Shown here one piece after another: positions 1-9,681 of a stretch of 64,000 nt of DNA; positions within the stretch are counted from its first letter, which is position 1; each line of letters opens with the position of its first letter. This stretch comes from Linepithema humile (taxonomy: Eukaryota; Arthropoda; Insecta; Hymenoptera; Formicidae), in NCBI RefSeq assembly GCF_040581485.1, contig NC_090130.1, positions 14,380,656 to 14,444,655 of the forward strand. Direction: 5' to 3'. The notes below the pieces were generated by a model. That model searched no databases. It had not been told where the DNA came from and was given only the letters and a program-made list of their open reading frames with translations. Both the position numbers and the translations under genes were made by a program.

Positions 1-3
1 AGA

Positions 4-162
4 TTTACCCGTCAGTTACCTTTTAATAAATATCAATAATCCTTACTCAGTGGTATAGATACCGAGTAAAATTATTGTTGTTACCAAGAAATAATTTTAC
101 TCGATATTCCAGCCATCAAATAAGGATTACTGATGTTTATTAATAAATAACTGACGGGTAAA
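4..162. repeat. Foldback hairpin, ~159 bp
   Basis: The left arm starting TTTACCCGTCAGTTA is mirrored by a right arm ending TAACTGACGGGTAAA. A second nested pair (CGAGTAAAATTATT with AATAATTTTACTCG) lies inside, so almost the whole segment can fold on itself. This is typical of a small foldback MITE. No target duplication can be judged because the window starts three bases earlier. Confidence 0.75.
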
Positions 163-207
163 CCTACCAAGAAGTTGGAACAACCTACACAACCCACATA
201 TCCAAAA

Positions 208-276
208 GACGTTCAGAAGACATCCCAAAGATATCTTTGAGAGATACGATATCTTTGGGATGTATCCCGAACGTCC
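208..276. repeat. Short hairpin
   Basis: GACGTTC near the start pairs with GAACGTC near the end, and the inner arms CATCCCAAAGATATC and GATATCTTTGGGATG are perfectly complementary around a short loop. It is probably a small foldback remnant. No coding content is seen. Confidence 0.6.
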
Positions 277-743
277 TCCAGATATGCGTGCTGTGTGAAA
301 ACCGGCCCTTAAACATTTTTTGTACCAAGCCACAGATATTAAAAATGTAAGATAATATAAACTAAAAAATAATGTTATCTATTAATATTGTCACAGGAAT
401 TAGAAAATATTATTGGCAATATTATAATGAGAAACGAAAATAATCCAATATATTTACGAAAAAAATTTTATTTACTGTTTGGATTTTGGCGAAACAGGAA
501 AGCTATCTTTCTACAGGAGATAGATTTGGGTTAGCCAAAAGTACAGGATATAATATATTGAAAGAGATTGTTAGTGTATTAATTCAGTTATTGCCTAATT
601 ACATTAAATGGCTAAACAGAATAAGATGCAATTCTTCATCTATTGTAAGTAATAAATAATATTTATTAGATAGTAATATTTAAATTATATTTGCAAATTA
701 TAAAATATTTTTTAAAATACTTCTTTTTTTTATTTCTATCAAT
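277..743. other. AT-rich stretch without recognised feature
   Basis: Both strands lack long open frames. I see only AT-rich sequence and short T-runs. Confidence 0.5.
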
Positions 744-956
744 TGTTACGTCCTGAGTTGGAGGATGGTAACAGTCGCGTATCGCCGGTCAGCTTTCAAG
801 GGTCCGACCCAGTGGCCCGAACGGACCTGTGTGAAGTTAGCACCGCACTTTTTGAAATTTATATTTTTCTTAATTGTGTTGCATTGAGCTGCATTTGTGC
901 CGAATTGTGCCGTAAACCACAACTCAATCACGTGAAGCATATTTGAGAAAAACGGA
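744..956. mobile_element. LTR-like terminus (fragment)
   Basis: The segment opens with TGTTACGTCCTGA, nearly identical to the terminus of the solo LTR at 61622. Its composition changes abruptly from the AT-rich left flank to a more GC-balanced block. The matching opposite end (TCAGGACGTAACA) is not found nearby, so this is either a broken LTR or a diverged relative. The short ORFs here on both strands are not convincing genes. Confidence 0.35.
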
Positions 957-1370
957 AAAAACGAAATTTGCGCTAGCCTCGCACTTTTCGAATTTCGTAT
1001 GTTTTTTAATTATGCTGCATTGTGCTAATTTCTTTTGCATTTTTCTTTCATCAGTTGTCTTATTCAATATAGAACTAAATATAGAACGATGGCAGAATCA
1101 CCAAACATCTATAGCGTGAAGGGGAGTATACAGTCAACGACGCCAGTCAAAAGTTGAAGATTAGATTTCTCTACTTCCTCCCACTCTCACACGCGTTCTT
1201 CGCACGCTATAGTAGAGTCTAGCGATTCGTAGTGTCGTCATTCGTTTGTCAACTTATTAGAGACTTAACCGTAGACTACGAGCAACATACACAGCACGTT
1301 TGTCCACCTCGCATTAAAATAGCTCAATTCTTTAATGAAATAAAATACGTTTAGAGATTATATTCCATAT
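957..1370. other. Unassigned stretch
   Basis: No long open frame and no clear terminal repeats are seen. A block around 1100-1260 has mixed composition with short self-complementary pieces (for example CTATAGCGTG near 1113 and CACGCTATAG near 1202) but no recognisable gene. Confidence 0.4.
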
Positions 1371-1852
1371 TTGCAGATTCTTATAATTTTAAACATGGCA
1401 TCAGTAGATATATTAGAGAAACTTTTATGTCCTAAATATAGATGTATTTTGGATGAAGCTGGAAAGCCAGTAAGCCCAAAATTTATGATATATAAGGAAG
1501 TGAGTTCTTTATTAGAGAGCAAAATAAAACCAAAATATATTTACATCATTCTATTGCAAAATACATAGATACAAATTACATGATAAACTTTTAAATTATC
1601 ATAATATAGATAAACCTGTCAATACTATAAGTAATATGTCCACTGATAAGGAATTTTCCACTCTTCTTATTCATTGTCCACAGATAAAAAATTAAAATAT
1701 GATATCGATATACCTTTGAAAACTTGGCATGATATAGATTGTGAGTCGATAATTTATAAATCTAAAGAAAAAGAACAAAGAAAATATAATACTTTACGAC
1801 GTCGTAAATGGACAAATGCAGTTTTTGAACTTATAAATAAAGTTAACTGAAC
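1371..1852 (+). pseudogene. Decayed coding remnant, unknown protein
   Basis: Three consecutive plus-strand frames read like coding sequence. The first (1395-1566) starts MASVDILEKLLCP and contains SPKFMIYKEVSSLLESKI. The second (about 1550-1695) is rich in charged residues and contains NMSTDKEFSTLLIHCP. The third (about 1696-1848) contains KTWHDIDCESI and a basic segment RRRKWTNAVFELINK. They are linked by frameshifts and a stop, so this is a degenerate gene or exon remnant. The style resembles repeated insect ORFs of unknown function carried by DNA transposons, but I do not recognise a named family. No intron signals are needed to explain the breaks. Confidence 0.4.
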
Positions 1853-2517
1853 TGAATCTGATTGTATAACTCGAGGGGGAGGGGAGGAATGTATACAATA
1901 AAAGAAAGAAAATTTTGATAGAGGGACTTACTGGTTGGAGATTGTCGCGAAGTCTCGGAAGTCCACGTAGCGCTAATTGATTTAGGCTGGGAGAGGGGCC
2001 TCTGGCTCCGAAAGCAAAATCAGCGGTTTTTCTCGGTTGTTGCTACTGATGGTAGTTGCACGTTTAACTGGCACAGTTTGGTTCACACTTTATGTTCTTT
2101 CTTTTAGCGATTTTTGCAAAACTGAGTGTTAACAGCTTTTTTTAGATATATACGACAGGTTTTTTGGAAAGGTTCTAAATATGTACAATTTTTTTGACAG
2201 GTAAAGCAATACTATTTTGTTTTGGTTGTGACAAGAGCGTGTACTTGGCTTATATAGAACATGAAATAATTGTACGATCTGTTGTGCCCCTTTTTGAGGG
2301 CACGGATTCGGGATCTGCCGCTAAGGAGTTAGGCCGGGGATTCGGAATTCATTAGACTGTTTTTTGTTGAATAAAAAACATAGTTTCCATATATTTCTTG
2401 GTTGCTTGATTTTTACAAGTTTTCTTCTTTTAACAATTAAACTAAGTTCCGTTCCAGGAATCTTTATCTTAGCTTAGTTTTCACGGAGCCTCAGGTTACA
2501 CTTATTTGTTAGCTATT
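1853..2517. other. LTR-like noncoding sequence
   Basis: There is no gene. A G-rich run, the phrase GGGACTTACTGGTTG (similar in position and wording to GACTTACTTGTTG inside the solo LTR at 61.6 kb), a hairpin GTGCCCC..GAGGGCAC at 2284-2303 and an AATAAA at about 2370 suggest LTR or UTR material. Both ends cannot be fixed. Confidence 0.3.
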
Positions 2518-2877
2518 TGTTACGATCCGCGATCTTCTTGATTCGTGTCCCAACGGACATATGTCCGTCCCGTTTGGTTGTTAATTTTTGACCCGTCGTC
2601 GGGGTCTCGCGACGGCGATTCTATAATCGCAAAACTGCAATTTTGTAGTTTTGAAGGTCTTTCGATCGAACGTGCTGATGAATTTTTGGTAGTTTGTCAG
2701 CGTTCTTACGTTAGGAACGAATTAGGTTTCGATTTACGTTGCACGATTCTCCGGTGTCTCGTACGAGCCGGAAATGCATCGCTGAATCGTCAGCGTTCTT
2801 ATATGATATTATGTAATATATATTCTTATACTATTTTATTAATTAAAAATTGGTTGTGGTTTTCTAGATCCACAACA
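2518..2877 (-). repeat. 3' LTR of the errantivirus-like element
   Basis: On the plus strand the block runs from TGTTACGATCC to GATCCACAACA, giving TG...CA ends and short imperfect inverted termini, about 360 bp. It lies directly beside a polypurine tract on its inner side and downstream of env on the minus strand, which is where a 3' LTR belongs. The ORF-like frame inside is probably fortuitous. Confidence 0.65.
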
Positions 2878-2888
2878 TCCTCCTCCCG
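2878..2888 (-). promoter_or_regulatory. Polypurine tract
   Basis: On the minus strand the sequence CGGGAGGAGGA abuts the LTR start TGTTGTGG. Such a tract primes plus-strand DNA synthesis in LTR retrotransposons, and its position between env and the LTR supports both calls. Confidence 0.6.
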
Positions 2889-3367
2889 TTGAGAAAAGAA
2901 AACGAGGAGATACGAGTTTTCGTAACCTTGAGATTCCGTTTTTTATTTATTCTAAAATGGACTTCGCTTTTTCCATAGTCTTACACCCAATATAATCGCA
3001 AGTAATATGGCAATTACAACAGCTATGCTACTTGTTGTCATAGGATAAATAAATGTTCGTTCTGTGAATGGATTTTAAATTGCTGCTCACATCTTTATTT
3101 ATTTCTTCAAGTTTATTACTGAGGTCCATTAGTTCTTTTGGATCTTGTATGATCTTCTTGAATTTTAGTCCTTGCAATGGACTTTTCTCATTTTGTATAC
3201 TCTGGTTTTTACTAAATGTTAAATTGAAATTCGGTAAATAAGTTTGTATATTCGCGGTTTGCTAAGATTTTTTCGTTTTTATTGTCATATCTGTTGCAAT
3301 TGCCTTACAATTTTTTTTTAAAGTTATTTTCCCTGTTCACTTAATTATTACATCAGTTTCTTTATTG

Positions 3368-3465
3368 TTTTTACAATGTATATATATATTTGTTGTTCCT
3401 TAAGTGTAGAGTACAGCCACATGTTTGGCGTTCTTAATGCTATCCATAATGTTTGATTATTCTTA
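3368..3465. repeat. Direct repeat copy 1 in env
   Basis: About 96 bp nearly identical to 3953-4048, including GTAGAGTACAGCCACATG. The copies differ mainly by a TA dinucleotide in the AT run. It is an internal duplication within the decayed env region. Confidence 0.85.
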
Positions 3466-3952
3466 ATGTAACGCTTATCGCAATTATCCGTATTTTTTAT
3501 TATGTGTGAGTACGCTTGTATTTCGCAAAGAGAATTTGTGTTTATAGTATAAGGCTATAAGGTTTGCATAAGTATGTATTGTGTATATTGATACATTTAT
3601 CTAAATTTTCCTTTGTTATGGTTATATATGTCGGTCCATCTGTACTTATCGCGATTATATACTGATTTACTTCAGTGAAAACAAAAATATTGTCATGGTC
3701 ATGTACTGGTAAAGGAATTATTTTTATTATTTTATATTTGGGGAATGTTATTAAAGGGAAACGTAGTATCGTATAAATATTTGTATTATTATAATACGCG
3801 CTTGCGGTAATTAATTTTCTGATAATGTTCCATTCTTCTGTTTTAAGTCCAAAGGGAAATTGTGTTCCTTGAGGCAAATGAGGTGTTGCTTCTTTTAATT
3901 CGGAAATTATTTTTTCTACTGGTGTTATTTTTGGATTTAATATTCCGTTTTG

Positions 3953-4048
3953 TTTTTACAATGTATATATATTTGTTGTTCCTTAAGTGTAGAGTACAGC
4001 CACATGTTTGGCGTTCTTAATGCTATCCATAATGTTTGATTATTCTTA
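3953..4048. repeat. Direct repeat copy 2 in env
   Basis: The partner of 3368-3465, about 585 bp away and in the same orientation. One copy is probably native env sequence and the other a duplication. The reading frame is disrupted on both sides of it. Confidence 0.85.
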
Positions 4049-4856
4049 TATGTGTTAGAAAGTCAATAATATCTTGAACATCTCGTTGGAGATCAGTTAA
4101 AATTGTATTTATTATTAGGAAGTGTTCTATTATGTCTTCTCGTTTAATTTCATCCGCGATTTGATTGTAAATATATTTTGTAGCGTTCTTAATAATTCGT
4201 GATTGTATTCTAATGTATCTTCTAGTTTATTTATGTGTGTAAGCGTTGTGTTTAATATTTTTATTTGTGTTTTCGCGGCGTGTTGTGTCATCTGTTCGTT
4301 ATTCTTTATCAAATTTAATTGTTCGTTAATGTATTTCTCGTCATCTGCATCCATGGTTCCAAATAGAGTTTTTGCGATACTTCCTATGCCGTCAATTAAT
4401 CCGCGTCGTTTGTCGGAAGGTTTTTTATAGATATTATTTATTTGTTTTATGGATTCTGTTAATTGGTTAATATTTTTTTCTATTATCAAATTCATGTTTC
4501 AGCATGGTTGTTCTGTAGTTTTATTAATTTCGTTGTAAATATCATTCGTATCTTGTATATTTTCTTTAATACGTTTAAATTTTATATTTATTGCTGTAAT
4601 ATCTAGTTTTATTACTAGTTTCCAGTTTGTTTCAATGAGGTTTAATTTTCCTATCTGTTCGTAATATAGCCCTGACTCTTGTGAGAAGTATTCTATCTTG
4701 ACTGGGGATATCGTTTCGGTTCTCACCTTGATTAATTCGTACTCTAGTATAGTGTACCTGGAAGTTTTATGCTACGTGTTATATTATATCAGTATAGGGT
4801 TTTAAGATAATTTTTTATATGCGCTTGCTCTGCATTTTGTCTTTTGGGAGGGTTTT

Positions 4857-5264
4857 ATGATTCTTGCGAGTGCTACTGTGCGTCAGTTGTTATTCAGCGT
4901 TAGTCTAAGGATGGAGTTTAAAAATTTAATAATAATGTTGCAGACCGGCGAATGCATAGTGGTTCGAAGGTCCTTTTCAACGGCCGAATTACTGGAGGAG
5001 ATAGTCCCAGTATTCGTTAGGAGTTCGGAGGAGCGTATAGCTATTCGCCGGGCTAGGGCGGTTCTTTGCCGTCAATTAATAGCGGGGTTGTGTCGTGTGG
5101 TTTTACGGCAGTTCAGGCGTTTTAGCCGTCGTCGTCGCCGTATGAGAAGTCTAGAGTGGCGGCGTGCTATGTTAATTATTGCGAAAGCTACTTGTATCCT
5201 TAATCGGATCTCATGGCTAACGGAGGAGGAAAGTGAGAACGAGGAGTATCCCGATTCTCCATAG
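4857..5264 (+). CDS. Arginine-rich ORF antisense to pol-env spacer
   Basis: A 135-residue open frame runs opposite to the retroelement genes, between the pol stop (about 5281) and env. It has a leucine-rich N-terminal half, a dense basic cluster around residues 85-98 (RRFSRRRRRMR) and an acidic tail (EEESENEEYPDSP). Its GC content is visibly higher than the AT-rich pol and env around it. Right after the stop the plus strand reads CAAG followed by GTAAGT, a near-ideal 5' splice site. No family is recognised. It could be an antisense accessory gene with an RNA-binding arginine motif, a captured host exon, or a chance frame in a GC-rich insert. An overlapping minus-strand frame is also open for part of the length, so coding status is unproven. 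Confidence 0.4.
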   Translation: MILASATVRQLLFSVSLRMEFKNLIIMLQTGECIVVRRSFSTAELLEEIVPVFVRSSEERIAIRRARAVLCRQLIAGLCRVVLRQFRRFSRRRRRMRSLEWRRAMLIIAKATCILNRISWLTEEESENEEYPDSP

Positions 5265-5280
5265 CAAGGTAAGTGTGTTT

Positions 5281-6960
5281 TAATTTTTAATAAAATTTTT
5301 GATGCGGTTTGCATGTACCAGCATTGTCTTTCGCCTCTTTTTAATAATGTAATTAACGCTTGATTTTTTCTCGATTACTACGTAAGGTCCTGTCCATAGC
5401 GCGTCGAGTTTTTTCGAGCGTTCTCGTTTTAGTATTCCGTCGTATAATAGTATTTTATCTTCTGCTTTGAATGTGCTTACGTGGGCCTTTTTATCATAGT
5501 AATTTTTAGTTTATCTTTTTCTCTTTTAAATTTTTTTTGCCACTTGGTGTGCGGCTCGCAATTTTTCTCTTAATTCTGCGGCGTAATTATCGTACGTATA
5601 GCTAGTCTTCGGTGGATAGGTCATGGATGTCGAAAGCGTCGCTGATGTCCGTAAATTAGTTCGGAACTAATTAAACTAATACGGAGTATAGGTTGTCGCG
5701 GTGTGCGGTGTTGTATTGTACGTAAACATCGCGTAAGGTATCCACTCGTCCTAATCTGTTTGACCGGAATTAATATAATGTCGTAAATACTCTGCTAAAG
5801 TTCTATGTGATCGTTCGAGTGCTCCGTTGCTTTCCGGATGGTATCCAGTTGTTTGTATTTTTTCTATCTTTAGTAATTTGCATACGTTTTTAAATATTTC
5901 GCTTACGAAGTTGGTATTTTGGTCAGTCAAAATTTTTTCTGGTATTCCGTATTCTAATATTATTTTCGTCACAAATTCTTTAGCTATTGTGTTAGCTTCT
6001 TGATTAGTGATTGGCTTTACTAAATTTAGTCAAATTATCTTAGAAAGTTCGAATATATTTATTTCCATTATTAGTAATCGTCAGTGGCCCTACAATATCG
6101 AGAGCGCATTTTTCGAAAGGTTTATTTGGCGTATCTGTGATTATTAACGATGCTTTTGTTCGATGTGATAATTTAGTCTTCTGACATAAGCTACATTTAG
6201 CTATATAATCTTCAACATCTTTGATTAGTCCCTTCCAATTATGTTTTAAGCGTATGCGATTTATTGTTCTTTCTGTTCCCTGATGCCTTCCTACAGGCGC
6301 ATCGTGATATTCGTAGAGTATACGTCGTTTTTCCTTTTCGCTATATATTTTGGTTGTATTGTTATCCTCTTCCTTTTGGAAAGTAAAAATTTTTTTGGCC
6401 ACATTGCGACTTGATGCGTCTGCATTTGAATTAGATTTCCCTGATTTATGGATTATTTCGTAGTCGTATTCTTCTAATTTTAATCTCCAACGGATTAATC
6501 TTGATCCAGGATCGGTTACATTAAATAACCATACGAGTGGTTTATGATCGGTAACTATTTTGAATTTAGTTCCGTATAAATATGGTCGGAAATGTTTTAC
6601 TGCTCATACTATAGCTAGCAATTCCTTTTCCGTTGTATTATAATTCTGCTCAGCTTGTAAGAGTATTCAGCTGGCGTATGCTATAGGACGATCGTGTCCT
6701 ATCAGGCCTTGTGATAATATAGATCCCAAGGCGTAATCTGATGCGTCGGTAGTTAATACGAATTCTTTATTAAAGTCCGGATATTTAAGGATTGGTGCCG
6801 TTATTAATTTTTCTTTAAGAATATCAGACGCGGTTTGTTGTTCGTTTGTCCATTCAAATTTTATCTCTTTTTTTGTCAATTTAGTTAGTGGTTTAGCAAT
6901 CTCTGAAAAATCTTTATAAATCTTCGATAATATTCTGTGAGTCCAATGAAATATTGTATG
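5281..6960 (-). pseudogene. pol: Ty3/gypsy pol remnant (RT, RNase H, integrase)
   Basis: On the minus strand the end of reverse transcriptase and its tether (about 6960-6667) shows GLTEYYRRF, then FEWTNEQQ and a TTDASDYALG motif typical of gypsy RT/RNase H. The RNase H region is degenerate. Integrase follows: a zinc-binding H-H-C-C module (about 6330-6170, with HRTK), the start of the core at CALDIVGPL, and a core segment at 5972-5751 with LTDQNTNF and GYHPESNGALERSH, which carries the second Asp and the Glu of the DDE triad. A C-terminal VHANRIKNF motif precedes the stop at about 5281. Several frameshifts and stops separate the pieces, and everything upstream of mid-RT is lost. Confidence 0.85.
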
Positions 6961-6989
6961 AGTAGTATAGCTATGGCGGTTCTAACCCA

Positions 6990-7490
6990 TGGGGCAATAA
7001 AGAGGGTGCGGGAAAAGAGGGGAAGCGGGGGTATCGGATTACGCTGCGTCAGCAATTTCGGAAGGGAGGGGGTATCAGATTACAGCACTTTGGAGGGGAG
7101 GGGTATCAGGTTACACACGTTTACAGTTGTAAAAGCGCAACATCGGCACTTTTTTGCGATGTGGGTATCAGATTACATAAAGGGGAGGGATATCAGATTA
7201 CAAGAGATTAGAGGGGACCACATATTTTACGGATTACGTCATCACTTTTCTTAGAATTTGCAGGCGCTATTTTGCGCCGTCAGTATTTTGAGCACCATTT
7301 TGCGTTGTTACAAGAATGATATCATCACTATTTTTAGCAACAGCCACGTCAACATTTTGGGTGCCATTGTTGCCAGATTTCTATATATTTAATCAGCACT
7401 TTTAATAGTGCCGTGTCAAAAACCCATAGCAATAGGCAGCCACGTCAGCATTTTTGCCATTGTCAGATTTCAATGTTTTAAATAACATTG
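6990..7490. repeat. GGTATCAGATTAC repeat cluster and direct repeats
   Basis: Five near-copies of GGTATC(A/G)G(A/G)TTAC occur at about 7030, 7071, 7102, 7164 and 7190, several preceded by a G-rich GGGAGGG. A second direct repeat built on CAGCCACGTCA(A/G)CATTTT with GCCATTGT follows at about 7341 and 7438. The cluster lies just upstream of a TATA-driven gene. It could be a promoter array or a terminal repeat of an unrecognised element. Confidence 0.6.
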
Positions 7491-7528
7491 TCAGCATTTT
7501 TTAATTAGTGTCGTGTGCAACAAGCGGG

Positions 7529-7537
7529 TATAAAAAA
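7529..7537 (+). promoter_or_regulatory. TATA box of the two-exon gene
   Basis: TATAAAAAA lies about 30 bp upstream of an initiator-like ATTATCACAGTT (about 7555-7566), the usual insect core-promoter spacing, and about 100 bp before the first ATG of a good spliced frame. Confidence 0.5.
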
Positions 7538-7626
7538 CTCGCGAAAAATACAAATTATCACAGTTATCCGAAATTATTTGGACAATCACTACATCGCTGC
7601 AATGCTTCATCTGAATTATAGCAACG

Positions 7627-8483
7627 ATGTTTTCTACCGTACAACAGACAACTATGAGTAATTTGGCCAACAAACAGCAGGGTGTAGAGACCTTTGCGAA
7701 GAAGCGGAAATACTCGCCCAACGTGTAAGTTAACTCTCTTACTATTTACATTTTTAAACTCACTGCTATTGTTACACTTTTGAACTCACACAAGCTTTTA
7801 TCCACAGAAATAAAAGTAATTCGCCAAGTATCGATAGAAGCATGATCACGCCTCCTAGAATTTTGGCTAGAAGATACCCGTTGACGAAAACCGGCTATAA
7901 ATATCTGGATATCGGAATCAATGTTTTTACGCCGAGCCACATAGAAATCGCTCTCGGTGACAACCATGGCAAAGAAATACATTTTACATACAACATGTGG
8001 AAGATCCTCCTGAACCAACGACACGCCATCCACCATTTCTTTAACAATGATGAGGACAAAGCACACGCATCGTCTCAAACCATCGAACATGTCACGCTAC
8101 GGTTTGGAAAGATAAACAATCTAAAAGTACTGCGTCTGTGTAACGGTGCAGCCTGCAAGCTGCATCGTTACGGCTACGGACCGTCCATCGTCCGTAGCCC
8201 ACCAAGGGCGCATCGCGCGCCGATAAAACTCTTGTCAAAACAACGGCGGTCAATCGCCGAAAACCCCCCACACCCGACCGTTCCGAAATTTCCGTTTTGT
8301 GGGGGGCTCGCCGCCGAAACCGCCGATCAGAGCTGCCAGTTTTTCCCGGAGAACTCCACACGTACACAACCGAGACCCGCTGACGTCACGTGTCCGTGTG
8401 CGCTCGGCTGTCGATTGGTAGAAGTGAGCGGACCTATGTCTTGTATCTCCTTCCCACCAAGCCTAGTATCAAACCGGTTTTGA
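7627..8483 (+). CDS. Two-exon gene of unknown function, 3' end lost
   Basis: Exon 1 (7627-7724) starts MFSTVQQTTMSNLAN and ends in phase at GT, followed by a consensus donor GTAAGT. The intron ends TTTATCCACAG at 7807. Exon 2 continues in frame through NKSNSPSIDRS into a conserved-looking domain: GYKYLDIGINVFTPSHIEIA, then LGDNHGKEIHF, ending near KINNLKVLRL at about 8130. After that the frame stays open to 8483 but becomes hairpin-rich and then runs into palindrome P1, so the tail is foreign sequence. I do not recognise a named family; similar ORFs seem to recur in insect genomes. TATA, initiator and short intron fit a transposon or viral gene as well as a host gene. Confidence 0.55.
8137..8327. 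repeat. Hairpin-rich insertion before P1
   Basis: Several inverted pairs follow each other: GTAACGGTGCAGC with GCTGCATCGTTAC, then GGCTACGGAC with GTCCGTAGCC, then CGGCGGT-like pairs, then CCCCCCACA with TTGTGGGGGG. The stretch is GC-rich and truncates the two-exon gene. It may be a small structured element or several tiny insertions. Confidence 0.5.
8381..8410. promoter_or_regulatory. Subterminal block shared by P1 and P2 (P1 left)
   Basis: The block contains the CRE palindrome TGACGTCA overlapping an E-box CACGTG, followed by TCCGTGTGCGCTCGGC. Nearly the same words occur at the same relative place in both arms of P2 (ACGTCACGTATCCGTGTGAG). It is likely a binding site needed for mobility or transcription, or simple common ancestry. 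Confidence 0.55.
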
Positions 8484-8677
8484 CGCTCGCATCATTTCTT
8501 CTGCCAAGCGTTGGCAGTAAAAATGCTTTCCCAAATTTCGCTCCACGCGACTAAGTCGACTAGCGGCGTGTTGCTTTCGCTCGACGCGATATTTTTTCTG
8601 AGATTTACAGTCTTTTATGAAATATATATCATATTCATATTAATACAATATTTTAACATTATGTATTTGCAGAATAT

Positions 8678-8899
8678 GATTTTTCACGTTAATGTATAAA
8701 ATAAGAATAAAGTAATAAAAATTATATATCGCAATATATAAACAAAACAAGTAACATTTCTACAATTTTAGTAGAAAAACATTTTTCCTATTAAAACATA
8801 TTAACACGAGTTAATTGCGATAAAAATAAGCATTAAACATATTTAATATATTATTAATTTATTTATATGTTCCAATTTTACACATTAACGTGAAAAATC
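8678..8899. repeat. Small MITE nested in P1 left arm
   Basis: Inverted ends GATTTTTCACGTTAATGT and ACATTAACGTGAAAAATC flank about 180 bp of AT-rich DNA. The mirror copy at 11699-11920 in the right arm shows that this insertion predates palindrome formation or was copied with it. Confidence 0.6.
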
Positions 8900-9108
8900 A
8901 CATTATAAATGCATAATATCTTTTGTAAATAGCAAGATACATTGAGAATTAAAGGAAAAAATTGATTGAAAATAAAAGAAACATGTTTTTACTTAAAAAA
9001 TATTTATGACTATCTTATTTAACACAAAAGTAATCTGGACAAAGCATACCAATGTGATTATACATCGGATAGTTTAGTATTTTAATTTTATTTTAACCAT
9101 TTTAATAT

Positions 9109-9169
9109 AGTGGTCTTCCGCACCACCCAAGAGGTGGATCTTCGCCAGGAACCTTATTGTACCACTTTT
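9109..9169 (+). ncRNA. Conserved structured module with T-run (P1 left)
   Basis: The module starts AGTGGTCTTCCGCACCACC and ends TATTGTACCAC followed by TTTT. AGTGGT pairs with the terminal ACCACT, TTCC with GGAA, and CCACC with GGTGG, giving a compact nested fold. The T-run would suit a Pol III terminator. The same module occurs in both arms of P2 although the neighbouring DNA does not align, so selection or recent exchange acts on this segment. No known small RNA is recognised; it could instead be a protein-binding site. Confidence 0.5.
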
Positions 9170-9200
9170 CATTTTTCTTTATACATTACCTTTATATAGA

Positions 9201-9282
9201 TATGGTGTCGTTTGCAGACAAGATACTTATCATACACTTGTCGGTCATAAATGTGGTGTCATTTGTAGACAAGATACTTGTT
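9201..9282. repeat. 50-bp direct repeat in P1 arm
   Basis: Two copies of GGTGTC(G/A)TTTG(C/T)AGACAAG followed by ATACTT lie 50 bp apart just after the conserved module. They are mirrored in the right arm (about 11317-11398). Confidence 0.65.
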
Positions 9283-9634
9283 ACATATCGTTTACAAGTG
9301 TGTTCTTTGTGGACATATTAATGAAATTTTATTTATCTTAATTAAAAATGATAAGGGTCAACAAATAATAAAATTATAAAAGGAAAGGAGCAATAGGAAT
9401 CAAAACGCTAGATTTTAGTGCGAACGAACTTGTATTGAGTTATAATAACATCAGTATAAACAGACATTTCATAGCCTGTCATCAGGCTATCCTTAGTGTG
9501 GAATAAATAAAATACATATGAAAACGCACGCTGATTTACATTAAGATCTGAGTTAAAACAAATATAATTTAGACGCAAGATTTGTTGTAAAATTAATAAA
9601 AAAAGTTAGTTTTAACATTGATATAATCAATGTT

Positions 9635-9681
9635 AGCTCGTCGGTTTTACAAATAAAAGCTCGTCGGTTTTACAAATAAAA
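9635..9681. repeat. 23-bp tandem repeat in P1 arm
   Basis: AGCTCGTCGGTTTTACAAA occurs twice with a 23-bp period and is mirrored at about 10918-10964. It is short and of no known function. Confidence 0.7.

Larger units (their letters stand above)
2952..4726 (-). pseudogene. env: Errantivirus envelope (baculovirus F-like), broken
   Basis: The encoded protein resembles class I fusion envelopes of insect errantiviruses, related to baculovirus F proteins. On the minus strand a region at about 4410-4330 shows a furin-type basic site followed by a fusion-peptide-like glycine/isoleucine segment (RRGLIDGIG), then a helical stretch rich in Asn, Gln and Leu. A further piece (3877-3542) matches the beta-rich ectodomain with conserved Cys and the motif LPVHDHDNIFVFT. 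A C-terminal membrane segment (about 3040-2980) ends in a short basic tail and stop at 2952. Damage includes an in-frame TGA at about 4496, frame changes between 4130 and 3877 and again below 3542, and an internal sequence duplication. The N-terminal signal peptide is not clear. It is an old endogenous copy. Confidence 0.75.
2518..6960 (-). mobile_element. Errantivirus-like Ty3/gypsy element, 5'-truncated
   Basis: Reading the minus strand, the order is partial reverse transcriptase, RNase H region, integrase, env, polypurine tract and one LTR. This is the order of insect errantiviruses (Ty3/gypsy with env). Protease, gag and the 5' LTR are missing: homology stops at about 6960 within reverse transcriptase and unrelated repeat sequence begins. 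Pol and env carry frameshifts and stops, so the copy is not expected to be active. No target duplication can be tested because only one LTR is present. Confidence 0.85.

Noticed and set aside
8131..8483. C-terminal part of the 213-codon frame as native protein
   Set aside because: It runs through hairpin-rich DNA and across the P1 terminus at 8328, so it is a fusion with foreign sequence.
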